Part shown: in pieces, positions 48,835-59,574 of the stretch
Layout of the letters: every line of letters starts with the position of its first letter
Position numbering within the stretch: position 1 is the stretch's first letter
DNA from: CAVQBJ01 sp963819075
Lineage (GTDB): Bacteria; Actinomycetota; Thermoleophilia; Solirubrobacterales; Solirubrobacteraceae
Assembly: GCA_963819075.1 (NCBI GenBank)
Contig: CAWFUP010000002.1
Span: 496,001 to 560,000 of the forward strand
Length of the DNA stretch: 64,000 nt
Direction: 5' to 3'
Program-made: the position numbers and the translations under genes
The notes under the pieces: model-generated
Databases searched by the model: none
What the model was told of the DNA's origin: nothing
What the model saw: the letters and a program-made list of their open reading frames with translations, nothing else

Positions 48835-50073
48835 TCAGGCGCCGCTGGCGTCGAGCCGGCCGAGCCGCAGCGCGAAGGCCTCGCGCCAGTGCGCCGGGAG
48901 CGGCAGCCGGTAGACGCGCGGCTCGCACGCCGGCCGCGGCGACAGGCAACGCTCGAGCTCGATCACTTCGGCCATCGTGTCGACGACGGCGGGATCGAGG
49001 CGCGTGCCCGACTCGGCGCGCAGCTGCGTCAAGGCGTCCTCGTGAGAGAGCTGCGGTCCGCCGGCGGCGGTCAGGGCACTCCACGCCTGGGCGACGCTGG
49101 CCACACGCGCCGCGAGCGGGATGCCGTCGTGACCGACGTGAGCGGGGCCGCTCCCATCCCACCACTCGCTCATCATCCAGGCCGCGGACATCACCTCGGT
49201 GAAGCGCTGTAGGAGGATCTTCGTTGGCGTCCATTGCTGCGCGTCGGGCTGCGAGCGGCGCGCGTCATGCTGCGCGGCGATCGCGAGGATCGCGATCAGG
49301 GTCTTGCGGTCCTCGCGGCTCATGCCGAGCGCCGAGCCGAGCGCCTGGCTGTACTTGGCGGCGGCATCGGGAACCGACAGGCGCGTGACCGAGCGGGCGT
49401 GGGCGAGGAACTCGATCGTCGCGCGGGGGATGAGAATGATGGCCGCGAAGAGGACCAGGGTGGCGTAGCCGAACCGCACCAGGAGCACGGCGGTCAGCGT
49501 GCCGAGGGCAATCATCGCGATGTCGCTCACCGTGCTGTGGCGTAGGTCGGCGAGCACGCGGCGCACGGCGACTCCCTGCCACAGCGGCTGATAGATCATC
49601 GGGACGAGCGCCTGGTTGGCCAGGTTGAGCACGAGGCCGGCCATCAGGATGATCGGCAGCGCGGCGGTCGACATTCCGTGCACCCCACCGAGCTTCAGCA
49701 CGCCCCACGCGGCGAGGAGGGGCCATCCCGTCCCGGCGATGTTCACGATCTGGCCGAAGCGCACGCGCTGTCCGTCCCGTCGCGTCACCGTGCGTGCGGC
49801 CTCGGGGGCGAGCCACACGACGAACGCCGGGAGGGGCCCGGCGACGACCAGGGCGATCAGAGCCACGGCGCTGTCGGCGTCCCATCGGCCGCCCCAAGGG
49901 AGGTTCACGGAGCTGAACGTCGCGGTGACGGCCAGCGCGGCGAGGGTGCAGAGCAGCACCGGGTTCGACCAGTGCGCCGACGGCGCAGTCAACGCGAGCG
50001 CTACCGCGAGCGTCGCGACCAGCAGCGCGTAGAGAACAGCAGCCAGGCGCCGCCGCGCGCGCAACACAATCAC
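48835..50073 (-). CDS. Membrane protein with degenerate HD-GYP-like domain
   Basis: A 412-residue protein. The N-terminal half has about six hydrophobic helices (residues 8-225). The C-terminal half resembles the end of HD-GYP phosphodiesterases: MMSEWWDGSGPAHVGHDGIP, then LAARVASVAQAWSALT and ESGTRLDPAVVDTMAEVIEL. The HD pair that binds metal is absent, and the GYP motif is replaced by GSGPAHVG, so cyclic-di-GMP hydrolysis is unlikely. It may be a sensor or a decayed enzyme. It converges on the MpaB-like gene. Confidence 0.68.
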   Translation of the reverse strand: MIVLRARRRLAAVLYALLVATLAVALALTAPSAHWSNPVLLCTLAALAVTATFSSVNLPWGGRWDADSAVALIALVVAGPLPAFVVWLAPEAARTVTRRDGQRVRFGQIVNIAGTGWPLLAAWGVLKLGGVHGMSTAALPIILMAGLVLNLANQALVPMIYQPLWQGVAVRRVLADLRHSTVSDIAMIALGTLTAVLLVRFGYATLVLFAAIILIPRATIEFLAHARSVTRLSVPDAAAKYSQALGSALGMSREDRKTLIAILAIAAQHDARRSQPDAQQWTPTKILLQRFTEVMSAAWMMSEWWDGSGPAHVGHDGIPLAARVASVAQAWSALTAAGGPQLSHEDALTQLRAESGTRLDPAVVDTMAEVIELERCLSPRPACEPRVYRLPLPAHWREAFALRLGRLDASGA

Positions 50074-50289
50074 CGACGAGCCTTCCCGGTGCCCATCAGC
50101 CCAAGGTACCGGTCTCCCGCGGGAGCCATGGAGCTCACCAACGAGTTACGTAGCGCGTGGCCACGTGTCGGCGAGACATGCGGAGAGATGATCTCGTTCT
50201 ATGCGCCGTACTTCTCGGCCATCTCAGCTCCCTCCATGTGGGCACCTCCGCAATGCTCCTAGAGCCTACTACTACCTCCGTACCATTTG

Positions 50290-51501
50290 TCAACTCTGCG
50301 CAGGGTCGTGTGCGGGCTCTTGGAGGACGCTCAGCGTGAGGCCGAGGCCGATCATGAGGCCGACGGCGGCGGAAGCGGTGGCGGCCCCGAGTGCGGCGTG
50401 CACGCTCGCGGCGGAGATCACCACGCCGGCACCGGCAGACCCGAGGGCCGCGCCGGTATTCGTGATCGTCACCTCCCAGGCGAAGGCGCGCGTGAGCTCG
50501 CGCTCTCGAGCCGCCCGCTGAATGAGCGCGAAGAGCACGACGAACAGCGGGCCGATCGCCATCCCGGTGAGCACGAGTAGCGCGCCGAGGATGAGCGGCG
50601 AGGTGACGATCGTCATCACGCCGAGGCAGGCCACGAGCGGCGCGGTGTAGTTGGTCAGGCGGCGTTCGAGCTCGCCCTCGTGGGCTCGGCTGCCGTACCA
50701 CAGCGAGCCGAAAGCCGTGCCGGCGGCCAGGAGACCGAGTAACAGCCCGGCGTCGGCCACCGATCCGTGCCGGGTGGCGAAGATCGGGACCGCGACGTCG
50801 AGGACGCCGAGCGCGATCGTGACGCAGAGCGTCGCCGCGAGAACGACACGAATCGTCGCCCGGCCCTGCACGTGACGACCGCCGTCGGCCTCAGCTCCGC
50901 CCGGCGTCGCCGGGCCGGTTGCTGTCTCGCGGGCCACGCGCGTCAGGCTGAGGGCGATCGTGCCGAGCTCGATCATGAGCGCGGCGACGACGATCGCGAC
51001 CCTCGTCCCTCCGAGCGCCACGGCGGCGGCGACGAGCAGCGGCCCGAGCACGAGGGCGCATTCGGAGAGAGCCGAGTCGACCGCGAATGCGCTGCTCATC
51101 CGGGCGAAGTCATCGCGCAGCGCCCCGGCGAGCGCGGCGCGCGTGTAGGCGCCGAGCGGTGGTATCAACGCCCCGACGAGAGCGCATGCGGCGATGAGCG
51201 CCCATCGCGAATGTCCGACGACGAGCACGAGCAGGAGCGCTCCCGCGTTGGCGATTCCCAGCGTCGCGACGACGACCCGCCCGTAGCGGTCCACGAGACG
51301 CCCGCGCAGGGGCAACGTTGCGCTCGCCAGGCCGAACGCGCCGAGGGCGAAGCCCGCGTACGCCACCGACCCGGTCTGCGCCCGTACGTACAGGAGCAGC
51401 CCGAGCGGAACCATGAAGAACCCGAGCCGCGGCAGCAGCGACACGACGACGAAGACTCCAAAGCGCCGCTCATGCCACAGAAACCCGTACGCCGACCGCA
51501 T
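50290..51501 (-). CDS. MFS transporter
   Basis: A major facilitator superfamily permease of 403 residues with 12 hydrophobic segments in two halves of six. The loop after helix 2 carries the family signature-like GRLVDRYGRVVVATLG (residues about 66-81). The middle loop (about 200-212) is hydrophilic. No ligand can be predicted; drug or metabolite export is common for this type. There are 216 bases before the HD-GYP-like gene, with a small GGTACCGGTCTCCCGCGGGAGC hairpin region near 50103. Confidence 0.8.
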   Translation of the reverse strand: MRSAYGFLWHERRFGVFVVVSLLPRLGFFMVPLGLLLYVRAQTGSVAYAGFALGAFGLASATLPLRGRLVDRYGRVVVATLGIANAGALLLVLVVGHSRWALIAACALVGALIPPLGAYTRAALAGALRDDFARMSSAFAVDSALSECALVLGPLLVAAAVALGGTRVAIVVAALMIELGTIALSLTRVARETATGPATPGGAEADGGRHVQGRATIRVVLAATLCVTIALGVLDVAVPIFATRHGSVADAGLLLGLLAAGTAFGSLWYGSRAHEGELERRLTNYTAPLVACLGVMTIVTSPLILGALLVLTGMAIGPLFVVLFALIQRAARERELTRAFAWEVTITNTGAALGSAGAGVVISAASVHAALGAATASAAVGLMIGLGLTLSVLQEPAHDPAQS

Positions 51502-51556
51502 GCGGGCGCAAGCATGACCGGTCGCGCGGCCGGGTGCCGCCCCGGGGGCCGTGCGA

Positions 51557-53146
51557 CTAACGCGGGGGTCGCCGCTCGAGGGCGCGCACGCCGACCCGAA
51601 GCATCGCGCCGGCGCCGTGGCGCCAGGCGCGCTGGCGGTCGGCGTCGCGTGACGAGCGAAGCTCGGCGAACGAGTGCGCTGCGCGGAGCAGCGTGTCGTC
51701 GTAGGGGCCCCACCACAACCCGCGGCTGCCGGGCGGATCCCAGGTGATGAGCTTCTCCTGGGCGCAGGCCCGCAGGCCGCTCTCGCCGAGCGTGCGCCCG
51801 AGGCCCGAGCCCGCGCTGGCGCCCCAGGGACCGCGGGTCACTGCCGGGCTCGGAAGATGGTCGTTGCACCAGACCATCCCGGCCTGCAGCTCGCGCGTGA
51901 CACGCAGCCCGCGGTAGCGGTCGGCCGTCCACACGGAGGCGCCGAGCCCGTACGGGCTGTCATTGGCCAGCGCGATCGCCTCGTCGAGCGACGTGACCCG
52001 CATCAGGGCGAGGACCGGGCCGCCGATCGGCTCGCGCATGATCGCCATGTCAGGGGTCACGTCGGTCAGCACCGCCGGCGCGTAGAACGAGCCGGAGAGC
52101 CCCGACGGCGCGACCGGACCCCCGCAGAGCAGTCGGGCCCCGGCGTCGACGGCGTCGTCGACGAGCGCGCGGACGTGGGCGAGTCGTCGCGTCGAGGCGA
52201 GCGGTCCGACCTGGGTGCCGGCCTGCAGGGGATCGCCGACGGTGAGGGCGCTCGCTCCCCGCACGAGCTCGGACACGAAGGGCTCGAAGACCTCGTGCGC
52301 GACGTAGACGCGTTCGACGCTCCCACGCGCCTGGCCAGCCGCGGCGTAGCCGGCCCGCAGCGCTCCGGCCACCGCGCGCGACACGTGGGCGTCGGCGAGC
52401 ACGAGCATCGGATCCTTGCCGCCCATCTCGATCGTGACCTCCTTGTCGAGCGAGACGCAGGCGCGCGCCACCTCACGCCCGATCGCCGGCGAGCCGGTGA
52501 AGAGCACCTTCGCGACGGGCGAGTGGGCGAGGGCAAGCCCGGCCTCGCGGCCGCCATGCAGCACCCGGACGAGCCCCTCGGGGAGGCCGGCGCGCGCGAG
52601 CAGGCGCAGGATGCGCTCGCCGGCCAGTGCCGCCCGAAACGCGGGCTTGAACGCGACGCCGTTACCGGCGAGCAGCGCGCCGGCGATCTGGCCGAGCGGT
52701 TGGGCGAACGGTGCGCTGCCCGCGCCGATCACGCCCACGACCCCGAACGGCTCGTAGCGCACGCGCGCTCGCTTCATCGGGAACAGCGACCGATGGACGC
52801 CGATCCGCCCGCCGCTCAGCACCCGCCCGCCCTCGTCGGCGATCCACAGCAGCGCGTCGATGGCCGGCAGCAACTCGAGCGTGGCCACCTCGGCCGGTGG
52901 GCGACCCTGCTCGCGCGCGAGCAGCTCCGTGAGCTCGTCGAACTCCGCGATCACCGCCTGGGCCACGCGGCGCATGTAGCGCGCGCGGTCTCCGGGGCGC
53001 AGGAGCGCCCACAGCGGCTGCACGCGATGGATGGTGCCGACCACTTCGTCGATCGCGGCGGGCGGGGTCAGCACGACCGAGCCGATCGCCGCGCCGGTCG
53101 CCGGGTTGCGCGCGGCGAGCACGCGATCCTGCGCGGTCGCGGTCAC
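51557..53146 (-). CDS. Aldehyde dehydrogenase-fold pseudoenzyme
   Basis: A 529-residue protein with the whole ALDH fold but altered active site. The general-base Glu is kept (EVTIEMGGKDP, Glu240), and the VLFTGSPAIG nucleotide loop is kept. The catalytic Cys is missing (AAAGQARGSVERVYV, where NAGQTC is expected at 273-274). The oxyanion Asn is missing (IGAGSAPF instead of ISPWNYPF), and the KPSE motif is KPAF. Losing several separate residues argues for genuine loss of dehydrogenase activity. GTG 53146 overlaps the rarA stop, so the two are co-translated. A non-catalytic role linked to rarA is possible. Confidence 0.85.
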   Translation of the reverse strand: MTATAQDRVLAARNPATGAAIGSVVLTPPAAIDEVVGTIHRVQPLWALLRPGDRARYMRRVAQAVIAEFDELTELLAREQGRPPAEVATLELLPAIDALLWIADEGGRVLSGGRIGVHRSLFPMKRARVRYEPFGVVGVIGAGSAPFAQPLGQIAGALLAGNGVAFKPAFRAALAGERILRLLARAGLPEGLVRVLHGGREAGLALAHSPVAKVLFTGSPAIGREVARACVSLDKEVTIEMGGKDPMLVLADAHVSRAVAGALRAGYAAAGQARGSVERVYVAHEVFEPFVSELVRGASALTVGDPLQAGTQVGPLASTRRLAHVRALVDDAVDAGARLLCGGPVAPSGLSGSFYAPAVLTDVTPDMAIMREPIGGPVLALMRVTSLDEAIALANDSPYGLGASVWTADRYRGLRVTRELQAGMVWCNDHLPSPAVTRGPWGASAGSGLGRTLGESGLRACAQEKLITWDPPGSRGLWWGPYDDTLLRAAHSFAELRSSRDADRQRAWRHGAGAMLRVGVRALERRPPR

Positions 53147-54474
53147 CCGTCGTCCTCGACGCCACGGGCGCGACGGATCTCTGCGAGACGGCGAGCCAGC
53201 TCGCCCTCCCCCTCGTCGGGACGGTAGAAGCGCATGCCGCTGACGCTCGGGGGCATGAGGTCCTGGCTGCTGACGTGGCCGGGGTGGTCGTGGGGGTAGT
53301 CGTAGTCGCCGGCGTCCTGACCGGGTCGGGGGCCCGAGCGCAGCCACGGCGGCGGCGCGGCCGCGCCGTGGTCGGCGACCTGGGCGCTTGCGGCGTTCAG
53401 CGCGCGGTAGGCCGCGTTGGACTTGGGCGCCAGCGACAGGTAGATCGCGGCCTGGGCGAGGGCGTGGCGGGCTTCCGGCAGGCCGACTCGGTCGACGGCC
53501 GCGGCGGCGGCCACGGCGACGGTGAGCGCCTGAGGATCGGCATTGCCGATGTCCTCGGAGGCGAGGATGACCATGCGCCGGGCGATGAAGCGCGGGTCCT
53601 CGCCGCCGGACAGCATCACCGCGAGGTAGTACAGCGAGGCGTCGGGGTCCGAGCCGCGCGTCGCCTTGATCCAGGCCGAGATGTAGTCGTAGTGGTGATC
53701 GCCGGCGCGGTCATACAGGACGGCGCGCCGCTGCAGCGCGTCCTCGACGCGGGCGAGCGTCACCGTTGGCTCGCCTCGCTGGGTCGCCGTGTCGACGGCG
53801 AGCTCGAGTGCGTTGAGCGCGGCCCGCGCGTCGCCCTCGGCTCGCGCGGCGAGGAACGCGAGCGCGTCCTCGTCGATCGTCGCGTCCCCGAGCGCGCCGA
53901 CCGCGAGCGCCCGCTGCAGCACGGCGAGGATGTCCGCGGCCTCCAGCCGGGCGAGCGCATACACGCGCATCCGCGACAACAGCGACGCGTTGATCTCGAA
54001 CGCGGGGTTCTCGGTCGTCGCGCCGATCAGCGTGACGATTCCGTCCTCGACGGCCGGCAGCAGGGCGTCCTGCTGTGCCTTGTTGAAGCGGTGGATCTCG
54101 TCGAGGAAGAAGATCGTCGGCGTGCCGTCAAGCCGGCGCCGGTGGGTCGCGCGCTCGATGACGGCCCGCACCTCGGCACGTCCCGCCTCCACGGCGCTCA
54201 GCTCCTCGAAGATCGCGCCCGAACGCTCGGCGATGATCCTCGCCAGGGTGGTCTTGCCGCTCCCCGGGGGACCGTAGAGGACCATCGAGTGCGGCTGACG
54301 ATGCTCGATCGCCGCCCGCAGACCCGAGTCCTCCCCGAGCAGATGCGCCTGGCCGACGAAGTCCGCCAGCGCGGTCGGGCGCACGCGGGCGGCAAGCGGG
54401 CCGGCGCCGCGGCCGCGCACGCGTTCGCGTTCACCGGCAGGATCGCCGGCCGGGGCGTCGAACAGGCTGTCCAC
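53143..54474 (-). CDS. rarA: Replication-associated recombination protein A
   Basis: RarA (MgsA) is an AAA+ ATPase that acts at stalled replication forks. The sequence begins VDSLFDAPAGD, has PTALADFVGQAHLLG, Walker A YGPPGSGKTTLARI, Walker B FFLDEIHRFNKAQQDALLPA, sensor IGATTENPAFEIN and the C-terminal tetramer region with DPDASLYYLAVMLSGGEDPR and SNAAYRALNAA. The GTG at 54474 is at the family start; an ATG at 54504 is possible. Length is normal. It precedes the ALDH pseudoenzyme. Confidence 0.93.
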   Translation of the reverse strand: MDSLFDAPAGDPAGERERVRGRGAGPLAARVRPTALADFVGQAHLLGEDSGLRAAIEHRQPHSMVLYGPPGSGKTTLARIIAERSGAIFEELSAVEAGRAEVRAVIERATHRRRLDGTPTIFFLDEIHRFNKAQQDALLPAVEDGIVTLIGATTENPAFEINASLLSRMRVYALARLEAADILAVLQRALAVGALGDATIDEDALAFLAARAEGDARAALNALELAVDTATQRGEPTVTLARVEDALQRRAVLYDRAGDHHYDYISAWIKATRGSDPDASLYYLAVMLSGGEDPRFIARRMVILASEDIGNADPQALTVAVAAAAAVDRVGLPEARHALAQAAIYLSLAPKSNAAYRALNAASAQVADHGAAAPPPWLRSGPRPGQDAGDYDYPHDHPGHVSSQDLMPPSVSGMRFYRPDEGEGELARRLAEIRRARGVEDDG

Positions 54475-54734
54475 GCCCGCAGTATCGCGCCTGGCGAGGC
54501 GCATGACCGCGGAATCGTGCGACCGAAGGCCGTACCGTTTGAAGCGTGGGTGAGGCGGGTAGCGACGCTGGTGTCGGGCTCGACCGGTGCTCGTGCAGCG
54601 CCGTGCCGCCGGGTGTGCTGGGACGCTGCGCCGCGTGCTTCGCGGACGTGCCTCGGACAGGAGTCCGCGTCGCGGTGCCGAAGGAGTACGGTGGGCAGTA
54701 GTTCACAACATTGTTTCTCTCGGAGGAGGAATCC

Positions 54735-56423
54735 GTGCTAAGGAACGTCCGCTTCACCGGCGTATCAGCGCTGGCGGTCGTCGTGGCCATCGCCGTGAGC
54801 GCGTGTGGCAGTTCATCGAGCTCGACGAGCTCGTCATCGGGCGCGAACAGCTCCTCGGGAGGGACGCCGAAGACGGTCACGCTCGTGATGGGCACGGCGC
54901 CGGACTCGCTTGACCCGCAGGACGGCTACACCACGCAGTCAGCGGAGGCGACCTGGATCTCCTACCTCGGACTGCTCACCTACGCCCACTCGAGCAACCC
55001 GACCGTCGGCAGCTCGATCATCCCCGGCCTGGCCACCGCGCTGCCGGTGATCAGCCCCGACGGTAAGACCTACACCTTCACGCTGCGCAAGGGGCTCGTG
55101 TTCTCCAACGGCTCGCCGGTGGTGGCGAGCGACTTCACCTACGCGATCGAGCGGTCGCTGAAGATCCCGTGGGGCGGCGCCGGGCAGTTCTTCGGCGCGA
55201 ACATCGCCGGCGCGACCGACTACGCCAACGGCAAGGCCTCGACGATTTCCGGCATCGTCACGAACAACGCCACCGGCTCGATCGTCATCCACCTCGTCGC
55301 GAAGTACGGCGCGTTCGAGAACGTGCTCGCCTTCCCGGCCGCCGGGCTCGTTCCGGCGGGCACTCCGTTCAAGAACGAGCCGAACAACCCGCCGCCGGGC
55401 GTCGGTCCGTACGAGATCGCGAACGTCGTGCCCAACCAGTCCTTTGACGTGGACATGAACCCGCACTGGGCGTCGATCGCCATCCCGGGCATCCCGGGCG
55501 GGCACGTCAACGTCCACGTGGCGATCAACTCCGATACGAGCTCGGAGTTCGAGTCGGTGCTCAACAACAGCATGGACGTGGCCGACTGGGCGGACACCCC
55601 GCCGCCCTCGCTGCTCCCGCAGATGCAGGCGCAAAGCAGCCGCTACACGAAGGTGCCGTTCAACTCGACCTACTACATCTTCCTCAACACCCAGACCAAG
55701 CCGTTCAACAACCAGCTCGCCCGGCAGGCGGTCGTCACCGCGATCAACCAGCAGGCGTTCTCGCGTCTGGGCAGCGGGTTCCTGATCCCGGGCTGTTACT
55801 TCCTGCCGCCCGGCATGATCGGCCACCCGACCGCGCCGTGCCCGTATGGCGACCCGGCGGCGGGCGGGAGCATCAGCAAGGCCAAGGCGCTCGTGACGCA
55901 GTCCGGCCTCGCCGGTACGCCGGTAACGGTGTGGAGCGAGACCCGCAGCCCGCGCCAGCAGTGGATGACCTACTACACGGGCGTGCTCAACCAGATCGGT
56001 TTCAAGGCCACGCAGAAGGTCATCGCCGACGCGACGTACTTCCCGACGATCGGGAACCTGAAGCTCAACCCCCAGACCGGCTTCGCCGACTGGAACCAGG
56101 ACTTCCCCAACCCGATCGACTTCTACCTGCTCGTCACCGCGACGGGCATCTCGCAGACCAACAACCAGAACTTCGGACAAGTCAACGACCCGCACGTCAA
56201 CTCGACGGCCGCGACGCTCGGCCAGGTGCCGACGAGCCAGCTGGCCGGCGTGGCGACGCAGTGGCAGGCGCTCGACCAGTACGTGGCCCAGAAGGCCTAC
56301 GTGGCGGTGTTCGGCTACCAGACGTTCCCGAAGTTCACCTCGACCCGCATCAACTTCGGCGCGGCGATCTTCTCCCCGCAGTACGGGTGGGACTACACGT
56401 CGCTGGCGCTGAACGGCTCGTAA
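54735..56423 (+). CDS. Peptide ABC transporter substrate-binding lipoprotein
   Basis: An SBP_bac_5 (OppA/DppA-type) lipoprotein of 562 residues that captures peptides outside the cell. The N-terminal signal ends in VAIAVSACGSSSS, the lipobox with Cys, followed by a Ser-rich linker. Domain features include LDPQDGYTTQSA, YTFTLRKGLVFSNGSPVVAS with the DF(T/V)YAIER motif, and NNPPPGVGPYEI. GTG 54735 has a strong GGAGGAGGA site six bases upstream. It is the first of five genes of a complete importer, with a short intergenic gap to the permease. Confidence 0.9.
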   Translation: MLRNVRFTGVSALAVVVAIAVSACGSSSSSTSSSSGANSSSGGTPKTVTLVMGTAPDSLDPQDGYTTQSAEATWISYLGLLTYAHSSNPTVGSSIIPGLATALPVISPDGKTYTFTLRKGLVFSNGSPVVASDFTYAIERSLKIPWGGAGQFFGANIAGATDYANGKASTISGIVTNNATGSIVIHLVAKYGAFENVLAFPAAGLVPAGTPFKNEPNNPPPGVGPYEIANVVPNQSFDVDMNPHWASIAIPGIPGGHVNVHVAINSDTSSEFESVLNNSMDVADWADTPPPSLLPQMQAQSSRYTKVPFNSTYYIFLNTQTKPFNNQLARQAVVTAINQQAFSRLGSGFLIPGCYFLPPGMIGHPTAPCPYGDPAAGGSISKAKALVTQSGLAGTPVTVWSETRSPRQQWMTYYTGVLNQIGFKATQKVIADATYFPTIGNLKLNPQTGFADWNQDFPNPIDFYLLVTATGISQTNNQNFGQVNDPHVNSTAATLGQVPTSQLAGVATQWQALDQYVAQKAYVAVFGYQTFPKFTSTRINFGAAIFSPQYGWDYTSLALNGS

Positions 56424-56501
56424 CGCCCACGATGGGAGGGAGCGCCGCCGGGCGCCCCCTCCCATCCGGTATCGCCCAGACGCTCATCCGCATCCGCATT
56501 C

Positions 56502-57548
56502 ATGGCCATCGACTCGGGGACCAAGAGCACCGGCACCGACTTCTCGAGCGACATCCCCGTTGAGCTGCGCGGCGGCGAGGGGGACGTCCCGCACGGGATC
56601 GGACCGTACGCGCTCGCCTGGCGCCGGCTGCGCCGCAATCGCGTGGCGCTCGCCTTCGGCGGGCTGTTCCTGCTCATGGTCGTTCTCTGCCTCCTGGCGC
56701 CCGTCTACGCGAGCGACATCGCCCACACGACGCCGTCGGCCCAGAACATCACCGGGACGGTGAATGTCGGTGGCAAGCCAACCGACATCGTCTCGCTCAG
56801 CGGCGTCCCGATCGGACCCACGTGGCACTCCAAGTACTTCCTCGGGGCCGATCCCAACGGCCGCGACGTCGCCGTACGGCTCCTCTACGGCGGGCGCAAC
56901 TCGCTGCAGATCGGCTTCGTGGCCACGCTCATCACGATGCTCGTGGCGATCATCCTCGGGGTGGCCGCCGGCTACTTCCGGGGCCTGGCCGACGGGCTCA
57001 TCTCGCCCGTGCTCGACGTCATCTGGGCCTACCCCGTGTATCTGCTCGGCATCGCGCTCGGCGTGACGCTCGCGGTGAGCGGCATCAGCATCGGGCCGAT
57101 CAACATCAGCGGCAACTCGCTGTTCGTGCCCGCGTTCGTCGTCGGCTTCGTCTACATCCCCTACGTGGCCAAGCCGATCCGCGCCCAGGTCCTGCAGCTG
57201 CGCGATCGCGAGTTCGTCGACGCCGCCCGCCAGCTCGGGCTCGGGCACGTGCGCATCATGTTCGGCGAGGTGCTGCCGAACGTCGCCTCGACGATCATCG
57301 TCTTCATCCCGCTCATCCTCGCCAACGCGATCCTCACCGAGGCGGGGCTGTCCTACCTCGGCGCCGGCGTGCAGCCGCCCAACCCGTCGTGGGGGACGAT
57401 GATCGCCTCCGGCATCGACGAGATCCCGGCCGCGATCCACCTGACGATCGTCCCGGGGATCATGCTGCTGCTCACCGTGCTCGGGATCAACGTGTTCGGC
57501 GACGGCGTGCGCGACGCCCTGGACCCGAAGGCCAAGGTCCGGGTCTGA
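56502..57548 (+). CDS. Peptide ABC transporter permease (DppC-type)
   Basis: An inner-membrane permease subunit of 348 residues. An N-terminal helix (RLRRNRVALAFGGLFLLMVV) and an extracytoplasmic loop with LGADPNGRDVAVRLLYGGRN precede the BPD_transp core of five helices; the loop contacting the ATPase is REFVDAARQLGLGHVRIMFG. The DppC group has this N-terminal helix and the late LSYLGAGVQPPNPSWGTMI segment. Its stop overlaps the ATG of the second permease by one base. Confidence 0.9.
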   Translation: MAIDSGTKSTGTDFSSDIPVELRGGEGDVPHGIGPYALAWRRLRRNRVALAFGGLFLLMVVLCLLAPVYASDIAHTTPSAQNITGTVNVGGKPTDIVSLSGVPIGPTWHSKYFLGADPNGRDVAVRLLYGGRNSLQIGFVATLITMLVAIILGVAAGYFRGLADGLISPVLDVIWAYPVYLLGIALGVTLAVSGISIGPINISGNSLFVPAFVVGFVYIPYVAKPIRAQVLQLRDREFVDAARQLGLGHVRIMFGEVLPNVASTIIVFIPLILANAILTEAGLSYLGAGVQPPNPSWGTMIASGIDEIPAAIHLTIVPGIMLLLTVLGINVFGDGVRDALDPKAKVRV

Positions 57549-58494
57549 TGGGGCGCTTCATCGTCCGCCGCCTCATCTCGATGGTCGGCGTGCTGTTCGC
57601 GATCTCGGTGATCACGTTCCTCATCTTCGAGACGATCCCCAACGGCGATCCGGCCTATCGGATCGGGGGACGGTCGGCCAACCAGTTCGAGCTGAACCAG
57701 ATCCGCCGTCAGTACGGCTTCAACAAGCCGATCTACGTGCAGTACGTGGACACGATGGAGAAGATCTTCAACGGCACCGTCACGTCCTACACCCAGGGGT
57801 TCAACGTCGATGACGAGATCCGCCAGGCGTTCCCGGCGACGCTCTCGCTCGCCATCGGGGCCGGGTTCATCTGGCTGTTCTTCGGCATCGTCTTCGGGGT
57901 GATCACGGCGGTGACGGCCGGGAGGTGGCTCGACCGCACGCTCACCGTGCTCGCCCTGATTGGGGTGTCGACCCCTGTCTTCTTCCTCGGCGCCCTGGCC
58001 CTCTACTACCTCGGCTACGAGTGGGGGATCATCCCCCTCGGCGGCTACGTGCCGCTCACGCAGGATCCGGTGCAGTGGTTCACCCATCTCATCACGCCGT
58101 GGATCGTGCTCTCGTTCCTGTTCATCGGCGTGTACTCGAGGGTCCTGCGCTCGACCATCCTCGACACGACGAACGAGGACTTCGTCCGCACGGCGCGGGC
58201 CAAGGGCCTGTCCGAGCGCCAGGTGCTGCTGCGCCACATCCTGCGCAACTCGCTGCTGCCGGTACTCGCGCTGTGGGGCCTGGACTTCGCGCAGGTCATC
58301 GGCGGCGGCGCGATCCTCACCGAGACCGTGTTCAACCTGCACGGCGTCGGCCAGTTCGCGGCCCAGTCGGTCCAGCACCTCGACATCCCCCCGGTCCTCG
58401 TGGTGACGATGTTCGTCGCCTTCTTCGTGGTCATCATCGCCGCGTTCATCGACGTGCTCTACGCCCTGCTCGATCCGCGCATACGCCTCTCGTC

Positions 58495-58498
<4 letters not shown>
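57548..58498 (+). CDS. Peptide ABC transporter permease (DppB-type)
   Basis: The second permease subunit, 316 residues. It starts MGRFIVRRLISMVGVLFAIS with the typical DppB/OppB first helix, then an extracytoplasmic region YGFNKPIYVQYVDTMEKIFN. The core of five helices carries the ATPase-coupling loop NEDFVRTARAKGLSERQVLL. It ends LLDPRIRLSS like family members. Its stop overlaps the GTG of the first ATPase by four bases. The order DppC before DppB is reversed from many operons. Confidence 0.9.
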
Positions 58499-59570
<1,072 letters not shown>

Positions 59571-59574
<4 letters not shown>

